Assembly: GCF_022539315.1 (NCBI RefSeq)
Contig: NC_066326.1
Coordinates: forward strand, 10,122,601 to 10,186,600
Reading direction: 5' to 3'
Length of the DNA: 64,000 nucleotides
Origin: Serinus canaria
Lineage: Eukaryota; Chordata; Aves; Passeriformes; Fringillidae
Below are positions 13,543-26,037 of this stretch, in pieces (positions within the stretch are counted from its first letter, which is position 1; the number at the start of each line of letters is the position of its first letter). Below the pieces are notes generated by a model, which was given only the letters and a program-made list of their open reading frames with translations, did no database searches and was not told the origin of the DNA. The translations under genes and the position numbers were made by a program.

Positions 13543-16500
13543 CTTTCTGATTGAATTTTTGTTTCCGGCTTTTTCCCCTTCTCTGGACATGTTGGAAGTC
13601 ACTGGCAGAGCAAGCTGTTGCACAGCCTTTGGGCTGTCACTGTCCCTGTAAGACCAGCAGACCTTTTTGTTGTGAGCCCTGTAAGTGGGGGAATAATGGC
13701 CGAGCTTTGACGTAAAGGTGCTTGTTCTTTTGGGTTTTTTTTTTTTTGTTTTTTCCTCTTGCAAACACCAAATCTTCTCGACCAGACAGGCCTTGCTCAG
13801 GGCAGAGTTCCTAGAAGCAAGATTGGTTTATCTTTAACCTCCAACTGCACCCTGAGCAGGAACAGGCCGTGGGTGCAGATGGACAGAAATTCCTCTGGCT
13901 CAGTGTTTTGCTGGCCAGATGCAGGTAGCTCTTGGCCAGGCACTGTGGGGCTGCATGAGCGATGCCCTGAGCCTGGCATGAGGGGCAGAGCCCCTTACAC
14001 TCAAAACCAGGGGTGGGAATTGACTCCTCACTGTCCATCTGAGACCCCTGGGCAGGGCAGGGCAGGGTGCCAACACCTAGCTGGGGTTTGTCTGTTTGGC
14101 ACAGCTGCTTCTGACCCAGGCAGGAGCCTCACGCCTGCCTGCGGACGCAGAGCTAGTCATTTTTATACTTCTTTCTTTTCTTTTAAGTTGAATCTCTTGC
14201 AATTTTACTTGCAAACCCTTGGCAACCAAGTGAATTGTGAGTTACTTGCAACTTCCAATTAGGGGAAACCCCACCAAAAAAAGAAATCAGCAAAATTTGT
14301 GAGTTCTCGTATAGCACCTGCCACATGACCCCAGCTGGGGAGGAGGTGGCTCACTCCTCATCACCCTGCCTGGCTGCCAGGGAAGAACAGGGCAGCTGAG
14401 AAACTCCAAACACTGTGTGAAGCAGGGTTTTATTAAAATAAAACACACCCAGCACACTGCATTGTATTGATTTGTAGTTCTCACCCGTGGTTGCTTTCAC
14501 AAAGCAATTGCAGATGCTCGCTCTTGTTGCTTGCAAAGAAAGCAGTCAAAATTTTTGTCTTGCTTAACAGCCTCTGCATCAAAGACCTCATGAGAGGCTT
14601 GGACACTTAAAAAGGATCAGCAATTATTTGTGGTGCAGGCTTTGCATTTAGTTTCCTTGCATATTCATGCCAGTGATATTTTAACATGCACATAACAGGA
14701 GGAAGCAAAGACTGACAGTAGGGGATCCAGCTGAAGTGAAGCAGATGTCTTTTAAATTCAGAACACATACAGCACAGAAACACTGAGTGATCGAACACAA
14801 ACTAGAAGCGAAACCAGAAAAAACAGATTTTATACTTAAAACTGAGCACTGCAGAAAGAACAAAGAGCCTGAGTGGTGCAAAACAAACTTATATTAAAAA
14901 ACTCTTCACTCTGAACACTCTACTGCATTGCCAAGGAGCACAGGTTAGGAATTTCAATAAACTTAGTTTTATGTTGACTGTGTCCCTTTAATTATTACTT
15001 TTTGGCACAGCATGTAGGACACCTCCAGGCCAAAACACAAGCGATGTTGAAAGTGCAACTGTTCCTTCCCTTTGGGAATGAAAGTTTTCTGATTATTATA
15101 TAAAAATATTTGGATGTATTTTTTAGAGATTCACCCTATTAGCAGCTATATTATTAACAGTGAGTCAGAGAACGTTTTGCTGATGTTTTAAAACACGTAA
15201 CTCAGGGTCAGAACTTCACTACACCAAGCAAGCAGGCCTGGTGTGAAACAGCCTTATTCTCTCCAGTGGGATTGCTCTAATGAGCAAGGGTTGGCAGCAT
15301 GTGATCTTAGATTGTGAACTCTACAAAGTAACTTCATTTTAATTGCAAGTCACTGGCTACATCCAGGCAGGAGCAAAATGAAAGGATAAAAGAGCAAGTG
15401 TAGAGAGAGAGCAGATAATTATAAAATAAAAAAGAACCAAGGGTGGAGGGTTTCTCTTTTTGCTTGTTAATCTGGGAAACTTATTCAACTGTGGCAACAA
15501 CCAGTGGTCATTAGAGGAGCACTGTGACACCAGGCAGTAAAAAAAGCTCAAATCTAGGCTTTTACAACAATCATAGGCCTGAAGACCAACATTCAGCTTC
15601 CCTCTTCTAAAAGCAGATCTGAAATGTAACCCACATGCCCGAGGCTATCTTTGGTGCAGAAACCCTTCTGGATAAACCAATGTGATGAGCCCTTGGCAGT
15701 GGAGCAGAGTTACTTATAGCTCTGCTTTGGCTTTTGCACAGCACGGTGAGGCCATGGGGAGATGTCGGCAGGCTGGGGAGGCTCAGCTGCTTTGTTTTGC
15801 TGATACTCACTTAAGATTTTATGAAATTTTGATTCATACAGTTTAGACAACTGCCTCTGCTCCCACACTTGAATTTCACTTGGGTTTCAGGGAAAGCTAA
15901 AAAAAACCCCAAAAACTCAGCTTAAAACACAGCTTCTGTTTTGGGCATGTGCCCACTGGCTTAAGTCACACTAGAGGATTGGCTTCCTCCTGTATGGAGA
16001 ACATTCCAAAAGACTTTTCCCAAAAACCTTGTGTTTCCCTGGGCCCTTGCACAGCCACAGGCTGGCTGTGAGGGAGAAGCATACAGCATTCAAAAAGTAT
16101 GTTTTGCTTTTTGCCTAGGTGTGTTTCTATTAAATCTTCCCTGCCAGAACCACAAAGGATGAGGTGAAGAGGAAAAAAAATGCCAAGGCAGTCAGTGAAA
16201 CCCTTCCTGAATAAGGTGACATAAACCTCTCATACAGAAGATTAAGCCTAATTTCTGAAAGGGGACAGCAGAAAGGCTGGTGGACTTCAAAATGAGCTAC
16301 AACAGCTGTGTTTTGGTTGGCCAACAACAGCTCCTGTATTGGCCGGGGCTGGCTAGGCTCTGTGAACAAGGCAGATTATTAAAATACAGCGTTCAGCAAT
16401 CCCATCCTTGGAGCACTTGACAGCCGCTGCCTTCTCCTTTGTGTGTCGCTGCTTTGACTGAATGTGGTAACAAAGCAAAGTGGAGTAATAATGTGAGGTG

Positions 16501-19500
16501 CCCATGACAACAGAGTCAGTGATAATCCTATGGTGCTGTCCTTAGTTCAAAGCAAAAGATACCATTTACTGGCTTAAAGCACTGTCTTTTTGTTTCAAAA
16601 GTACCTTTTGGGTAGGGAAATGCATGTCTTTTTCTGGCTTAACTGCTGGGCTTAATTGGCCTTATTTTAGAGCATAATAGATAAATCAGCAAGACATGGC
16701 AGAATCAGAATAAATCAGGCTAAAAAGCTTTTCATAACTCACCACAGAAGGAGAGAAACTGCCCATTTTCTACAGTAATAAGCTATGCTACCAACCTGAA
16801 CAGCAGTTTAAAATAATTAACAATACCAAAAAAGAAAGGGTGTGTATTTGAGTGGTTCTGCAGAGCCACTCCACCCTGTACAATGGAAAAAAATTAACTG
16901 GGTGGACCTGCATTCCCCTGCCAGTTCAGAATGACTGCACTTTATATTTCTGTGCCTGAAGATATACATTTTTTGCACTTGCACGTGATCACAAGCATTG
17001 AGGCAAAAGAAGAGCTTGAAAAGCAAAGCAGGACAAAAAAGCACACTCAAGAAAATAAATGGAAACAATTTCCACAGCGAGATAAAAAACAACTCACAGT
17101 GAATTTTCAGGAGTGCTGGTTTCCTTCTTCGCAGTAATTATATCATTTATTAGGCAATGTTTCCTGTATGATATTTAGAAGTATTGTGGGAGGATGTCAT
17201 AACATCTATGTTTATTACATAACTTTGGGGACCTTGCTGTGGGAGACTATAGGAGAAAAGAATGAGAGGGATAAATTGTCTAAGAAAGACTGAGTGCTCT
17301 GTTTGAATGCGAAGGGCACCACAGACTTAAGGGAGATGGGAAATAACCATCCAGTGCCCTTTCTCCTGCAGATGTAAAATGTCATCTGGTATTCAGCTTT
17401 AACCTGGTATTTAGGACATCTCTCAGGTTCACAATAAACATGAAAAAAAGGATGCAAGCCCTGCTAGTTCTGGCTGGGAAGGAAGGAGACCAAAGGAAAA
17501 GTGTATGTGCAGAAAGATTGGGAGGTCTGGAACAGGAGAAGATTGAAGGAAGGATCTTGGGGTGACAAAAAACCCTGTGCCACGCACCAAAAAAGCCCAG
17601 AGAGCAGCTAAGTGTACTTTTTACAGAGGGATTGCTCAAAAGGGCTTTCTTTGCCAGTGAAGGGCTTCAGGATGATTCTACTCTGAGGCCTGGACACGTG
17701 AGTTGATCAATGACTCTGCTGTTGATGGCAGCCTGGAGACCTCAGAGATCTGTGCCACCACTTTGGGACAGGGCTGGATGGAAGGTCGGACAGAAAAGTG
17801 GGCTAGGCTCTGACATACGTTCAAACAATGTTTGGTACAAGTTATGAGAGCTGTGTTGGTCTGGATCTGGTCACCATCACCTCTTTGTTGATGAGTTTGT
17901 TTACTCTGGAGAGTCCAAGAATGAAGGCCAGCACCATTTACTCTACTTCATGACAAATATATTGGACTAATACTTATGTTACAAAAAGAAAAAAAGATGG
18001 AAGTGTAGTTTTTGTTTGGAAAAACAGAAGTCAGTGTATCAGTTGAACAGAGAGAAATATTCAAAGTATTCAGGTTTTATCTCTGGAGTCAAATCAACTT
18101 GATTTCCTCTCCTTCAATAGGATGTCCCTTTGGTATTTGACATTTTTGTTTTTTGAAATTCCAATTTTATTGTTGTTAGTGAAATAGATTTTAAGGATCC
18201 TCCCAGAGTCCACTTATGAATAAATGTTGATTTATTAATATCCTAAAACCCATCATCTTGGCTGTGTAATCTTACTTGGGGCGACACAACTGCGGGTTTG
18301 TGTGGGGGTCTCTGCTCTCAACCAGTACCTCTGTGGAGAACTGAAGGTATTGCTGCTGTCAGCTCTGCCAGCAGATCTCAAACATCACCATCACTGATCA
18401 CTTGGCAGAAGCAGAATCTCCTTGGCAAACCTCAAGGAGGAGGAGGGGAGTTAAATCTAAATACCACAGGGAATGGAGGTACCAATCTCATCTGATGCCA
18501 GGAGCCTGGGCATTTTCATCTCATGCTCCACTGCTCTTTCTTGTTCCTGTTGTGACAGATTCAAGCAGAGGGAGCTTGGTGAGAAGAGCACAGACTGCAG
18601 GCACTCCTGTCCTCTGGAAGCTGAGCATACAGGTCAGACAGTGGGAGCAAGGGGCAGGATGCATCAGAGCACTTGAGGTGCTCAGGAGCCTAAAAGCTGC
18701 ACACAACTGGGTCTTTTATGTGCAATTGCTCTTCACAGCCATGTCCAGTTTTTGGAGCTGGGAAGCTTTTTCCTTGTTTTGAAAGTAAGCTTTATGGATC
18801 AGCAACAAAATGGTAAGGTGACTCTTTACTGTAAAGTTTTTATTTACAGCAGTGATGGAGCACAGAAAGAAAAACTTGGGGTTTAGCTCTTCAGAGTTTG
18901 GAGTGACTGCAGTTAGAAATATCACCCTTTGACTTGTAGAAAGAGCACATTTGATCTGGGAATTGCTCAGACAAGAAAAATCAATATGGACTGGTATAAT
19001 TTGTTTTTGACAAAATGTTGTTGTACTCTTGACTGCGAAAGGCTTTACACCATTTAGTAACAGACATTTTTCAAATAGATGGCACTGAAGACTCTAAAAC
19101 CCACACACAGCTCTTCTCTTGGCTGCTGGTTGGAGTTTTAGGTTCAAGTAGAATGTAAAACAGCCCAAAGGATGAGGCAGAACTCTGCAAAGGAAAGGCT
19201 GAATATGGACACTGTTGACATTAGCTTCTAGTTGGGAAAAGCTTTAATCTCCACAGGAAGGTCTGTGAATATCTGCCAGACTCTTCTGTCCAGGTGGGTT
19301 TCTCCATGGCAGCATCATGTCCTGCCCCAGAGAGCACCACAGAGCAAGAGAGAATAGGCTCTGCTCTGCTCTGTAGCAGCATTTTAAAGCTGAAGGGAGC
19401 CAGCAAAACCATCCAGCTTTGTTCTTTCAGGGATAAGAAATTGCTCTTTTCAAATTCTGAGTTTGTTCTGCACTGCTACTAAGCTGGGAGTTCTAAAATT

Positions 19501-22500
19501 TTGTCATCTGATGAAATCTATATCTAGAGGAAAATAGCAAATTCATCTCATAAGATGAGTGCAAATGTAAACAGACATCTAAGCAAGCTCTGTCTTAATG
19601 CACAATTTGATTATTTCCTTTTCTTCCATCTCCATCTGCTGTCTCCATATAGCTACTCTGGCATTTCCATTGTTCCCAATTAACACTTTCTGCTGGACTA
19701 ATGCCTTCTGTCTTATCACCATGTTGTCCCCAATGTCTGAGCTGCAGAACAAGGGTGGCATCCCAGTAGTGCAGCCATATAACCACTGGCTCCTTCACTG
19801 GGGCTCTCTGAAACTGCAGGAGTAATTTGGTCTGTGATGTTTCAGTTTTCAGATAGAGAATTGCACATGTGGATCTGGAGCCTTTGGGAACAACAATTCT
19901 GTAATAAAAACAAAACAGGTTGTGGCAGTTTTTCTTATGGTATAGCAGATGAGTTTTTAAAATTTTTTTTGTCAAAATTAAATTCTTCCTCTTGGCCTAA
20001 AAATGTACCATTTTTCTGTTTGAAGTGTACATTTGATATTTTGCTTTTTGATTAAATAGCTCTGCTTTCTTAGGGAGACTACTGTTGTTACTCAATTTCC
20101 TAAATGTGGCACACTGAGGTTGAGAGAGACTTCACTTCTCTTTTCTCTGAGACTCTATTTAGGACCTGCAAAAATTAATCTATAAGTGAATCTTATAGTG
20201 CAGCTGCTTTATATGTGCTGTGCCACCTCCTCTGTAAATATTTTTTTTTCATTTAAACATTTCATTTTTTTTCATATTAATGTCCATCAGTTCAGTCACT
20301 TTCATGGCCTTAGCAAGTCAATGTACTCCTTGATAACAACTTTCCTGTTTGTTTTCAGCTGCTTTCTCATGTACTCCTCTAAGTGACCCCAAGCAGTACA
20401 ACATGGGAACACATATGATCATCACTCAAACAAGCACACAAAGTTTCCTGTTAGTTAAAAAGCCTGAACAGCATCCTTTTTAGAAGAAACCTTACTTAGG
20501 TGGATGGGTAGGACACACTATACTTGCACCATAAGTGTCTCTCTGAGTCACTTCCTTCACCACCCACCCCAGGGCACATTTCCCTGGAAGATTCCCCACA
20601 GGCATGAGGTGATTCCATGTGCAGCAACCCACACTGCACCTTCTGACCTTACCCTGCACAAATTCAAGCAGTGTTGTGCAACCAACTGTGTCAGGGATGC
20701 CAGAGCTGGGAGCTGTGCAGAGTTACAGGGGAGACATCTCAAACTGGAGATACAGCAGGGATGAGGGATTAGTTACAAAATTAAGATGGAAAGGAGTGAT
20801 TTGGAAACTTCACCCCTTCCCATAAGTACTGATTCAGTGAAGCGTTTTTATTCTGCACTGCAGTCATAGCCAGCAGCATATACAGAATAAGGATTGAAAT
20901 ATTTTGAAGTGCTGTCACAGTGTGAATGATTTTCTTTAGAGCATAAAATCAGACTGCAAAGTTATTTTCTCTCTGCAGCAACACAAGAAGAATATGAATG
21001 TCATCATCTCTGGCCCTGGGCATACAGGAATGCAGAACTGGCCTTAAACAGATGCTCTTTTTCATTCTGAGTCCTTCTAAGAAATGTAAAATCCAAAACA
21101 AATTCTGAATTTGGCTAGATGTCTCATAAGAGGAACAGGATTTCTGCATAGCTGAAACAGCATGACTTTGATTATTTGAAAACGCATGATTTAATCATTT
21201 CATTATGCATACCTTTTCTCAGCAGGCACCACAGCCTAAAACAGACAGGGACAAGCACTAGATAAAACAACATGCTTTGTAGCTGAAGAGATTGGAATCA
21301 AAGAGTTTAATCTTGCAAGGTACTGGTATCCTCCATGCCTTTGGACTTGGCTGCAGACAGCAGGAGTGCTTCACACAGCTGAATTGAGCCCTGGTAGAGT
21401 CCTCTGCTCAGAGGAAACATCCTGCAGCATGACTTTGATGTCTCCTTTCCCCAGTGCATCTGCCTGTGTCCCACTCTCCCCCCCTGGAGTGAGGAGGTGC
21501 TGTCAGCATCCTGACACCCCCCACCAGCTCTGCTGCCCCCACTTCCCTGCCCTGCACCCGTGCAGATCTGTCCTTCCTGGGAAATCATCATGGCAGAGAC
21601 CTGGATCCCAGATCTGTCTCTGAAGGACCCTTTTTGCACCATATAGTCACTGTGCTCAGCGTCCTTGTCACAAGCCACAGGGAGCTGCTCACTCAGAGTG
21701 CACACACCACACTCCAGTTAGCTGATAAGTCCATCATGTGGGGCTAGAGTGCAGACACACTATTTCCCCCACTCAGAACACCTGGTGTGCCCCTGAAAGA
21801 GCAGGGCCAATGCTCTGCCTGATCCCAGACAAAAGGCATTTCCCACTGCCCTGCCTACCCAAACACCAAAGAGGAAGGAGATGGGTTGCACAGAATAAAG
21901 TTTGTGCACAAAAGCAGGCTTTGACTCTTTAGAGCATCCCAGACAGAGAGCCACAACTGCTGACACAGCCAAGCACAAGTCCCTGGGACCTCCTAAATGG
22001 CATGGGATGGGACCAGGGGCCATTCCCCGCAGCTGGGGCTGGCTGAGGGTCCCTGAGGGGCAGAACAAGTTGATTATGATTGGGGAAACAGCCACCCATC
22101 CATTATCACTGTCACCATGTCACTGTCTGGGTCAGTGGGGGCTGCTGGCTTCAACAGTGCTGTGGGGCTGGGCCAAGGGGTCATGGTGGGCAGACAGGGC
22201 AGTGCTGGCCTCCCAAGGCCCACATCAGAGTCCTGGGGTTCTGACAGCTGGGTTTGGGGGTCTCCATCAGGGGGTCAGGAGATGGGCCTGAGCAGGGTGA
22301 GCAGCAGGAGCCATCACCATGTGCTGCCTCCCTGCCACAGACTCGTGGTTCCACCTTGGGCCTGCTGCGTCTGCTCCTCTCTGCTCCCCAGGGAATGGGG
22401 CTCTCAGGGCTTTGGGATCAGCCTTGTAAGCTCGGGAAGGCCAGCCAAACCTGCCTGAATCTCTGCAGAGGGCACCAGGACAGCCAGCAGCCCGTGCTGA

Positions 22501-25500
22501 TGTGTCCCAGCCGAGGTGCAGAGCCCCACAAGGGAGAGCAGGGCCTGCGGACTCGGCGCTGAGGGAGCCGGGGCACACGGCCCTCTCCCTGCTAGAAAGG
22601 AGGCTGGCAACACCAACCACTCTCCTGCAGACCTAAACTGGATTCATCCAGTGACCCAAGGAGGCAAAGCTCAGTCCCAGGTCCTAAAATGTGGTCTCAT
22701 GGCCAATTAAATGCTGTTCAAAGGGCAGCAGAGCATCAGGGAGTGCTTTGATCTCGGAGATGCCAGCCAGATGTGTAATATCTGCTCAGGTGTTTGCCAG
22801 GTATCAGTTTACAGTCCATGCACATCAGACAGACAGGGTTCTTCCTGGCTTTGCTAACAGAAGAAGCAGTTCTCAGAAATCACAGAGAACAGAAATAATC
22901 CCTACCTTTTTAAACATCAAAAACTGTAAAGCTTCACAGCTGCACGGCTCTGAAATTGAATTGAATGACTTGACTTGCCAAAACCAGAGATCAGAGTTCT
23001 AGGTCTTTCATGCCCCAGCTGAAAGCATCAATAGCACTCAAAGGAAGGCACAGAGCTGCCTTTCTAATACCAATTGTGGCTTTAGAAGCATAATTTGGTC
23101 TCACCCTTCAAACACAGTAACCTCAGTTCAAAATGGATGTGGGAATAAAAAAACTGATTTTCAACACGAGCATTTTATTATTTGAAGAACTAGTTTTCTT
23201 TTTTTTTTTTCTGAATTTATATCTAAAATTAGCCAAGGAATCTAAATTTTGAATAGGTTTTGAATTTAAAGTAAAAACATTTGAATTTATCTTTACATAG
23301 GAGGGCAGCAATGTGTTTTCTCTGCAAGCAGTGCAACCATTCAAAAGCAATACTGATGGAAGCCCAGACTTGATCCCACAGGGATCCAGAGAAAAAGACT
23401 TTTGGGATGAAGCATTCAATTCCCAGAAATTACTTTTCCCACTGATCCATAAGAATTCCAGGTCTTGACTTCTCCTCATGTTGTAGGACCTCATTGCTCA
23501 GCCTGAATATCTTTCTGCTTAGCTACAAATCCCCTGCCTTCATATATTGTCCCAGCACCTGAATTACCTGCACAGCTCAATGTAAATCATGTATTTATCC
23601 TCTGAATGCCCCTTTGAGTTCTGGCACTGCTGCTACCAACTTCTTATAGCAGGGAAAACCAAGGCAGAGGGAGTCTAAATACCTGGTCACCAGCTGGGGT
23701 TTTAACTCATTGGTCACTGCATTATTCACTTAGGTTATTATAGAGAAACAAAATGTTATTAACAACTGAGCAACTGATTCCAGCATCAAAACCAGAACTA
23801 TTTTCCTTGCAAACACACATAAGGGGATAAGCCATTGTTTTACTCACCACAGTATCTCTTTTGATAGTCTGAGGGAGGCATGAGGAGAAAACACTGTCAT
23901 CATCATCTGGGGAAAACACCTGTGGGGGATCTGACAGACAAACACTAAATTCATACATATACACATGTACATATTTATATAAACCATACCTATATTTTAT
24001 AGTTTTATATTTACAAACATTCTATGCATATATAAACGTATATTTAGGTATGTAATTGGCAGAAAGATGTAAAAATGTAACATCCATAACTGCTGTAAAA
24101 TTAACTATCTTCAAAGCAAAACATCCTGAAACCCCTGAAAACATATTCTCTCTGACAAATACTTTCTCTTTTTCTTCCTGATTAGCACATCCCTGAGCTG
24201 CAAAACCCAGAACCACTTTCTGTCATGGCAGAGAAAAGAAAATAAGTCAGTAAAAGATTTAAAGTCAAAGACAATGAGAAGTTTCAAAGCTACCTTTGCT
24301 GATGTTACCAGCACTTTCTTGGTGTACACTGGTGTGTGTGTTCCACCTAAAGCTCACCTAAAAAGCAGTGCTGATAATGCAAAACTCAGGGCCTGCTTAA
24401 AATGCTGAGTGGGGCATCTACAGAAGGGCATGAGCTGGTTATGCTGACACTGAAGAAGAAGAATCCCAAAGCCCTGAGCTGTGAGCTTCTTGAACCAAAG
24501 CCTTCTATTAATTCTGCTGATGCTGGTCCTTGTGTTCATAATGCCCCAGGTGTGAAGCTGCATCTGAGCTTCCCTTCACCTTTAAAGTGTTTGAAGAGCA
24601 GGATTCAAATTTTGCATCTTGGGACCCCATAGACAGTGAATGGCTTAAAAATAAACAAAAAGAAGCCCCCTAAACCTGCTGCATATTTTACATTCTCAAG
24701 CTTCTTTGAATCCATACAAATGTTAGGAACAAGTCAGACAAGAGATGCATCAGGAAATTAGCTCATCTCTTCCAAAAACACACATTAAAATGGAGAAAGA
24801 GATGAAGATCAGGGGATCTGATGCCCTCCAGGAGCTACTGCTGGAAGCTTTGCCTCTAGGTGACAAAGGGGGAGATGGTTAATCCAAGGCAGACCGAGGA
24901 AGATAACATTTCTGTACTTGTACAATTTTGTACAACATTAGTCCAGACAGGAGTCTATTAACAGTGTCTGATGGAAGCAATTGTATTATTTATTAAACTG
25001 ACAAGATCAATTGGCTGCTTTGTACCCATATAAAGAGAACTATTGTACTTTCATGTCCTTTTAAACACAGAGAATAAAGCACTCCCCAGGGTGCTTTCAT
25101 GGGCTGCCTTCGATTAAGAGTTCTGAGAACATCTGATATTGTCAGAGATGGCTCTCCAGATCCCAACTGGATTCACAGTCCTCACAAAGAAGGAAGATGG
25201 CAGCAATTATTATTATCAGTGCACTGGGAAGGAAGAACCTTACCTGACTTAGAGGAGTGCTTTTACTCAGTCTTCCCAAAGATTAGGCTCTCAAAGCTGA
25301 GGGAGACTGACCTGCTTTGATAGCACCAGCAGCAAAGTCAGGACTAGCGCCGTGGCACAGATAACTGTACATGGGGTGTTCATTCTCTTCTTCACCAGAA
25401 AAATGGGAGGAGTGAAAGAAGATACAGTTTCTATGGCATGAGTAATTTTTAATATGACCCAATTATGGCAAACCAAAGTGTTGTGTAAATTATCAGCAGG

Positions 25501-25528
25501 TTATAGTTGTGTGATATATTTATATATT
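13543..25528. other. No gene recognised
   Basis: About 12 kb. A T-rich run lies at 13735-13754. The longest open frame of the window (13759-14262 plus, 167 codons) sits in a GC-richer patch and shows no known domain. 22000-22620 is GC-richer with a few CpGs but is not a CpG island by eye. The rest is AT-rich and single-copy in appearance. Confidence 0.6.
23952..24052. repeat. AT-rich low-complexity stretch
   Basis: About 100 bp of irregular tata/ataca alternation (catatacacatgtacatat and onward). No unit repeats cleanly enough to call a microsatellite. Confidence 0.6.
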
Positions 25529-26037
25529 AACCCCATGCAGCACTACAGGCTTGGGAAAGAGTGGCTGGAAAGCTGCCTGGTGGCAAAGGACCTGGGGATG
25601 TTGGTTGACAGAGGCTGAACATGAGCCCAGGTGTGCCCAGGTGTGCCCAGGTGTGCCCAGGTGGCCAAGAAGGCCAGTGGCAGCCTGGCTGTATCAGCAA
25701 TAGTGTGGCCAGCAGGACCAGGGCAGTGATTATCCCCCTGTACTGGGCACTGTTGAGGCCACAGCTCCAATCCTGGGTTCAGTTTGGGCCCCTCACTACA
25801 CAAAGGCATTGAGGGGCTGGAGTGTGTCCCGAGAAGGGCAAGGGAGATGGGGAAGGGGCTGGAGCACAAACCTCCTTGGGACTGGCTGGGGTGTTTAGCT
25901 GGAGAAAAGGAGGCTCAAAGGGAATGTTGTGGCTCCTACAAGTCCCTGGGAGGAGGTTGTAGCCAGGTTAGGGTAAAGTTCTTCTTCTGGGGAACAGCCC
26001 AAGTCCATTGTTATTTAGGACATGGTACTAACAACAC
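25529..26037 (+). mobile_element. CR1 LINE fragment, 3' part of ORF2, decayed
   Basis: The sequence matches the well-known bird CR1 consensus for the end of the ORF2 reverse transcriptase region. It runs from 'gggaaagagtggctgg' through 'aaggacctggggatgttggt', 'gtggccaagaaggcca', 'agtgtggccagcaggacca' and 'cccctgtactgggcac' to 'ggaggttgtag'. A translated stretch NSVASRTRAVIIPLYWALLR is readable near 25697-25756, but the frame is broken on both sides. The right part beyond about 25980 is deletion-ridden ('ttaggacatggta'), and the terminal octamer repeats of an intact CR1 are absent. A 10-bp unit inside it is triplicated (see separate entry). It is 5'-truncated and non-functional. Confidence 0.9.
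25631..25660 (+). repeat. 10-bp tandem triplication inside the CR1 fragment
   Basis: The unit gtgtgcccag occurs three times in a row, preceded by a partial copy (gcccag) and followed by gtggccaag. As recalled, CR1 carries this segment once, so the extra copies arose after insertion, probably by slippage. Confidence 0.85.

Noticed and set aside
13759..14262. Longest open frame in the window (167 codons, plus strand) as a gene
   Set aside because: It lies in a GC-richer patch with few stops, has competing frames on the other strand, and shows no recognisable domain.
18181..18310. Possible LTR end (sequence around 'tacttggggcgacac')
   Set aside because: It looked vaguely like an LTR/leader junction, but no second LTR, target-site duplication or internal viral sequence could be found.
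22000..22620. CpG island / promoter
   Set aside because: The stretch is GC-richer, but CpG dinucleotides are few compared with GpC and no first exon is recognisable.
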